Assembly (NCBI GenBank): GCA_037385685.1
Contig: JARRMW010000014.1
Location: 1 to 31,977 of the forward strand
DNA: 31,977 nucleotides
Source: Sva-25 sp037385685
GTDB lineage: Bacteria > Pseudomonadota > Gammaproteobacteria > Chromatiales > Chromatiaceae
Direction: 5' to 3'
The notes under the pieces are model-generated. The model ran no database searches and was not told the origin of the DNA. It saw only the letters and a list, made by a program, of their open reading frames with translations. Within the stretch, counting starts at the first letter, position 1. Each line of letters opens with the position of its first letter. The position numbers were made by a program, and so were the translations under genes. Positions 30,968 through 31,977 of this stretch are shown here, in pieces.

Positions 30968-31977
30968 ATGAGTGATCTATCACATTACCGTAATATCGGC
31001 ATTTTCGCGCACGTTGATGCCGGTAAAACCACGACGACCGAGCGAATTCTGAAGCTCACCGGCAAGATCCACAAGACCGGTGAGGTTCACGAAGGCGAGG
31101 CGACCACCGACTTTATGGATCAGGAGCGCGAGCGTGGCATCACCATTCAATCCGCAGCCACTTCATGCGAGTGGAACAAGCATCGCCTGAATATCATCGA
31201 TACTCCCGGCCACGTTGACTTCACCATCGAGGTCTACCGCTCGCTGAAGGTTCTCGACGGCGGTGTTGGCGTCTTCTGCGGATCAGGCGGCGTCGAGCCC
31301 CAGTCAGAGACCAACTGGCGCTACGCGAACGAGTCGCGTGTATCGCGCATCATCTTCGTCAACAAACTTGACCGCCTCGGTGCCGACTTCTACCGCGTCG
31401 TCAAGCAGGTCGAGGATGTACTCGCTGCGCATCCGCTCGTCATGGTGCTTCCAATCGGCGTCGAGGACGATTTCAAGGGTGTTGTCGATCTCTTGACCCG
31501 CAAGGCGTGGATCTGGGACGAATCCGGCAACCCGGAAAATTATGAAATCCAGGATGTGCCTGCCGACATGGCCGACGCCGTCGAAGAGTGGCGCGAAAAA
31601 CTCATCGAGACCGCCGTCGAGCAGGATGACGATCTCATGGAAGCCTATCTCGAGGGCAATGAGCCATCGGTCGAGGATATCAAGAAGTGCATTCGCAAAG
31701 GCACCATCGCACTGGACTTCTTCCCGACCTACTGCGGTTCAGCATTCAAGAACAAGGGAATCCAGCTCGTGCTGGATGCTGTTGTCGACTTTCTGCCGAG
31801 CCCGACAGAGGTTCCGCCACAGCCCGAGGTCGACCTGGAGGGTAACGAGACCGGCGAATTCGCCATTGTCGATTCTGACAAGCCGCTGCGCGCTCTGGCT
31901 TTCAAGATCATGGATGACCGTTTTGGTGCACTCTGCTTCACGCGCATCTACTCAGGCAAGATCGAGAAGGGCATGAC
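30968..31977 (+). CDS. fusA: Elongation factor G, second-copy type (N-terminal 336 residues; runs off the window)
   Basis: GTPase that moves tRNA and mRNA through the ribosome. The visible part contains G1 AHVDAGKTT, switch I RGITIQSAA, G3 DTPGHVDFT, G4 NKLD and the G-prime insertion, then the start of domain II. The sequence MSDLSHYRNIGIFAHVDAG and DGGVGVFCGSGGVEPQSETNWRYANES is typical of the second EF-G found alone in many gammaproteobacteria, rather than the str-operon copy: no rpsL, rpsG or tuf is beside it, and a rhodanese gene is divergent. The frame is open to the right edge. Confidence 0.95.
   Translation, partial: MSDLSHYRNIGIFAHVDAGKTTTTERILKLTGKIHKTGEVHEGEATTDFMDQERERGITIQSAATSCEWNKHRLNIIDTPGHVDFTIEVYRSLKVLDGGVGVFCGSGGVEPQSETNWRYANESRVSRIIFVNKLDRLGADFYRVVKQVEDVLAAHPLVMVLPIGVEDDFKGVVDLLTRKAWIWDESGNPENYEIQDVPADMADAVEEWREKLIETAVEQDDDLMEAYLEGNEPSVEDIKKCIRKGTIALDFFPTYCGSAFKNKGIQLVLDAVVDFLPSPTEVPPQPEVDLEGNETGEFAIVDSDKPLRALAFKIMDDRFGALCFTRIYSGKIEKGM

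Noticed and set aside
30769..30975. 68-codon open frame upstream of EF-G
   Set aside because: It covers the EF-G promoter and start codon, has no ribosome site, and the product looks random.
1..31977. CRISPR arrays, tRNA or rRNA genes, mobile elements, defence islands
   Set aside because: I looked for regularly spaced repeats, cloverleaf-like segments, transposase or integrase motifs and long terminal repeats and found none. The gene content is housekeeping and metabolic.

Overview
The window is an ordinary-looking stretch of chromosome from a GC-rich (high fifties percent by eye) Proteobacterium, most likely a gammaproteobacterium. This rests on the PhoP/PhoQ-type regulators, the two-domain ArgA, the BarA-like hybrid kinase and a second EF-G of the kind seen outside the str operon. 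The tight packing, the Hox hydrogenase and the c-type cytochromes fit a respiratory, metabolically flexible or chemolithotrophic bacterium. I see no tRNA, rRNA, insertion sequence, integrase, phage gene or CRISPR array, and no obvious transferred island.

Layout. 1-2.5 kb: the tail of an unrecognised gene and its terminator, malate dehydrogenase, and an AcuI/YhdH-type quinone oxidoreductase. 2.5-6.5 kb (minus strand): one six-gene operon encoding cytochrome b561, SHP (sphaeroides-type haem protein, DUF1924), a dihaem cytochrome c (DHC), a PepSY protein, a PhoP-like regulator and a PhoQ-like kinase. An 11-bp-period direct repeat sits upstream of the first gene, so the regulators may control their own redox operon. 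6.5-8.4 kb (minus): an unidentified polytopic membrane protein and an overlapping exported protein. 8.4-12 kb: a promoter-like, dyad-rich intergenic region and a 1081-residue hybrid sensor kinase with three receivers and an HPt domain. 12-13.3 kb (minus): argA.

13.4-21.4 kb (plus): a complete NAD-reducing [NiFe] hydrogenase operon, hoxF-hoxU-hoxY-hoxH-hoxW, behind a good sigma70-type promoter. It is followed closely and in the same direction by a beta-CASP metallo-hydrolase and an NAD-type glutamate dehydrogenase. The hydrogenase would couple H2 and NAD(H); the dehydrogenase consumes or makes NADH while interconverting glutamate and 2-oxoglutarate, and the divergent argA uses glutamate. 21.5-24.2 kb (minus): an AraC-family regulator and a gamma-glutamyltransferase without a signal peptide. 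24.3-32 kb: a tandem rhodanese, a small membrane protein, a CNNM/CBS membrane protein, a LOG-family protein, an exported small protein, an alpha/beta hydrolase, a spermidine-synthase-like protein, an exported rhodanese, and the first half of an EF-G that runs off the right edge.

Most promising for a second look: the self-contained SHP/DHC/b561 operon with its own PepSY and PhoPQ-like genes and candidate operator; the hox-betaCASP-gdh gene line; HoxF, whose NuoE-like domain keeps only one of four cluster cysteines; and the unidentified pair at 6.5-8.4 kb.
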